DNA of 64,000 nucleotides, taken from assembly GCF_044464525.1 (NCBI RefSeq), contig NZ_JBIQLE010000003.1, positions 124,001 to 188,000 of the forward strand, in the 5' to 3' direction. A program made the translations under genes and the position numbers. Below the pieces are notes generated by a model. The model was given only the letters and a program-made list of their open reading frames with translations. It ran no database searches and had not been told where the DNA came from. Positions 63,371-64,000 of the stretch are shown here, one piece after another; the stretch's first letter is position 1, and every line of letters starts with the position of its first letter. This stretch comes from Pusillimonas sp044464525. GTDB lineage: Bacteria > Pseudomonadota > Gammaproteobacteria > Burkholderiales > Burkholderiaceae_B.

Positions 63371-64000
63371 CAATCGCCCTCAAAAACGGGTTTCTGCTTA
63401 GCCACGAACGCTTCGTATGCGCGGCGGAAGTCGGCCGTCTGCATGCAAATCGCCTGTGCCTGCGCCTCGGCCTCGATGGCTTCGTCAACGCCCATGCTCC
63501 ACTCTTGGTGCATGGCTTTCTTGGTCATGCTGTGAGCAAAAGTGGGGCCCGAAGCAATACGGCCGGCCATCGTTTGCGCCGCTTCAAGCAGCGACTCGGA
63601 CGGGTGCAGGGCGTTGAAGAAACCCCAAGCCAGGCCTTCGTCCGCTGACATGGCACGACCGGTGTAGAACAGTTCGGACGCACGGCCCTGGCCGATGATG
63701 CGCGGCAGAATGGCGCACGCCCCCATGTCTGCGCCTGCCAGGCCCACGCGGGCAAACAAGAACGCGGTTCGGGTTTCGGGGCTGCCCAGGCGAAGATCAG
63801 AAGCCATGGCCAGGATGGCGCCGGCGCCGGCGCAAACCCCGTCGACCGCAGCCACGATGGGCTGGGGACAATTGCGCATGGCCTTGACCAGGTCTCCGGT
63901 CATGCGGGTGAACTCGAGCAATTGGGGCATGCTCATTTTGGTGAGCGGCCCAATGATCTCGTGAACATCCCCGCCTGAGCAGAAGTTTCCGCCCGCGCCA
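63370..64000 (-). CDS. Enoyl-CoA hydratase/crotonase (5' end cut by window edge)
   Basis: The C-terminal 209 codons of a crotonase-fold protein; the start lies to the right of the window. The oxyanion-hole segment GAGGNFCSGGDVHEIIGPL begins at the edge. The second oxyanion motif CAGAGAILAMASDLRLGSPE is near base 63830, followed by FARVGLAGADMGACAILPRI. It hydrates, isomerises or cleaves an acyl-CoA. It is co-transcribed with the dehydrogenase, ligase and RidA genes downstream; more of the operon, perhaps the aminobenzoyl-CoA monooxygenase, should lie beyond base 64000. Confidence 0.9.
   Translation of the reverse strand, partial: GAGGNFCSGGDVHEIIGPLTKMSMPQLLEFTRMTGDLVKAMRNCPQPIVAAVDGVCAGAGAILAMASDLRLGSPETRTAFLFARVGLAGADMGACAILPRIIGQGRASELFYTGRAMSADEGLAWGFFNALHPSESLLEAAQTMAGRIASGPTFAHSMTKKAMHQEWSMGVDEAIEAEAQAQAICMQTADFRRAYEAFVAKQKPVFEGD

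Overview
The window looks like a chromosomal segment from a betaproteobacterium of the Alcaligenaceae (Bordetella/Achromobacter/Pusillimonas type). This rests on the aroQ-accB-accC-prmA order, the rubredoxin/algH/ruvX and thiD-thiE-hemL neighbourhoods, high GC, and dense branched-chain-type ABC transport and aromatic-catabolism genes. The genus call is inference. No tRNA, rRNA, CRISPR array or insertion sequence was seen.

Bases 1-19771 are core genome. A leftward run holds a thioredoxin-like protein, aroQ, accB, accC, prmA, a zinc-ribbon protein and a PfkB kinase cut by the left edge. A rightward run holds mpl, a YqiA-type esterase, an RNB ribonuclease, a TonB-like protein, aroE, mtgA, lptG and apaH. 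Then come a leftward group (acyltransferase, ruvX, algH, rubredoxin) and a rightward group (thiD-like, thiE, hemL).

From about 19.8 kb to the right edge almost everything is catabolic or regulatory. (a) 19914-23693: a Rieske oxygenase alpha subunit, a small unknown protein, a SnoaL-like protein, a NuoF-like flavoprotein and a NuoE-type 2Fe-2S protein, preceded by a 41-bp inverted repeat and followed by an AraC regulator. (b) 24834-29579: a NicX/M29-type enzyme, a GntR regulator and tcuAB. (c) 29736-40436: a NodB-type deacetylase diverging from a molybdenum hydroxylase operon (FAD, 2Fe-2S, Mo subunits, CoxG) that continues into CoA ligase, thioesterase and quinone-reductase-like genes; an XRE regulator and a class II aldolase follow. 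(d) 40483-46177: a second, NicAB-like molybdenum hydroxylase with an extra subunit, a degenerate Mo-domain fused to a tri-heme cytochrome c; a LysR regulator diverges from it. (e) 47421-54135: an amidase, an isochorismatase-type hydrolase and a complete branched-chain-type ABC transporter. (f) 54512-59837: a three-component ring-hydroxylating oxygenase (beta, alpha, reductase, Rieske ferredoxin), a MarR regulator with a clear inverted-repeat operator, and a gamma-resorcylate-decarboxylase-like amidohydrolase. (g) 60087-64000: RidA-like protein, 2-aminobenzoate-CoA-ligase-type enzyme, acyl-CoA dehydrogenase and a crotonase cut by the right edge, resembling CoA-dependent 2-aminobenzoate catabolism.

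Together the right-hand 44 kb looks like machinery for importing and degrading aromatic and probably N-heteroaromatic acids, with a private electron-transfer chain for each oxygenase or hydroxylase. The best candidates for something undescribed are the Rieske oxygenase with a Complex-I-like NADH module, the pseudo-Mo/cytochrome fusion, and a short motif (RTACCA-N4-YGG) shared by several promoters of the island.
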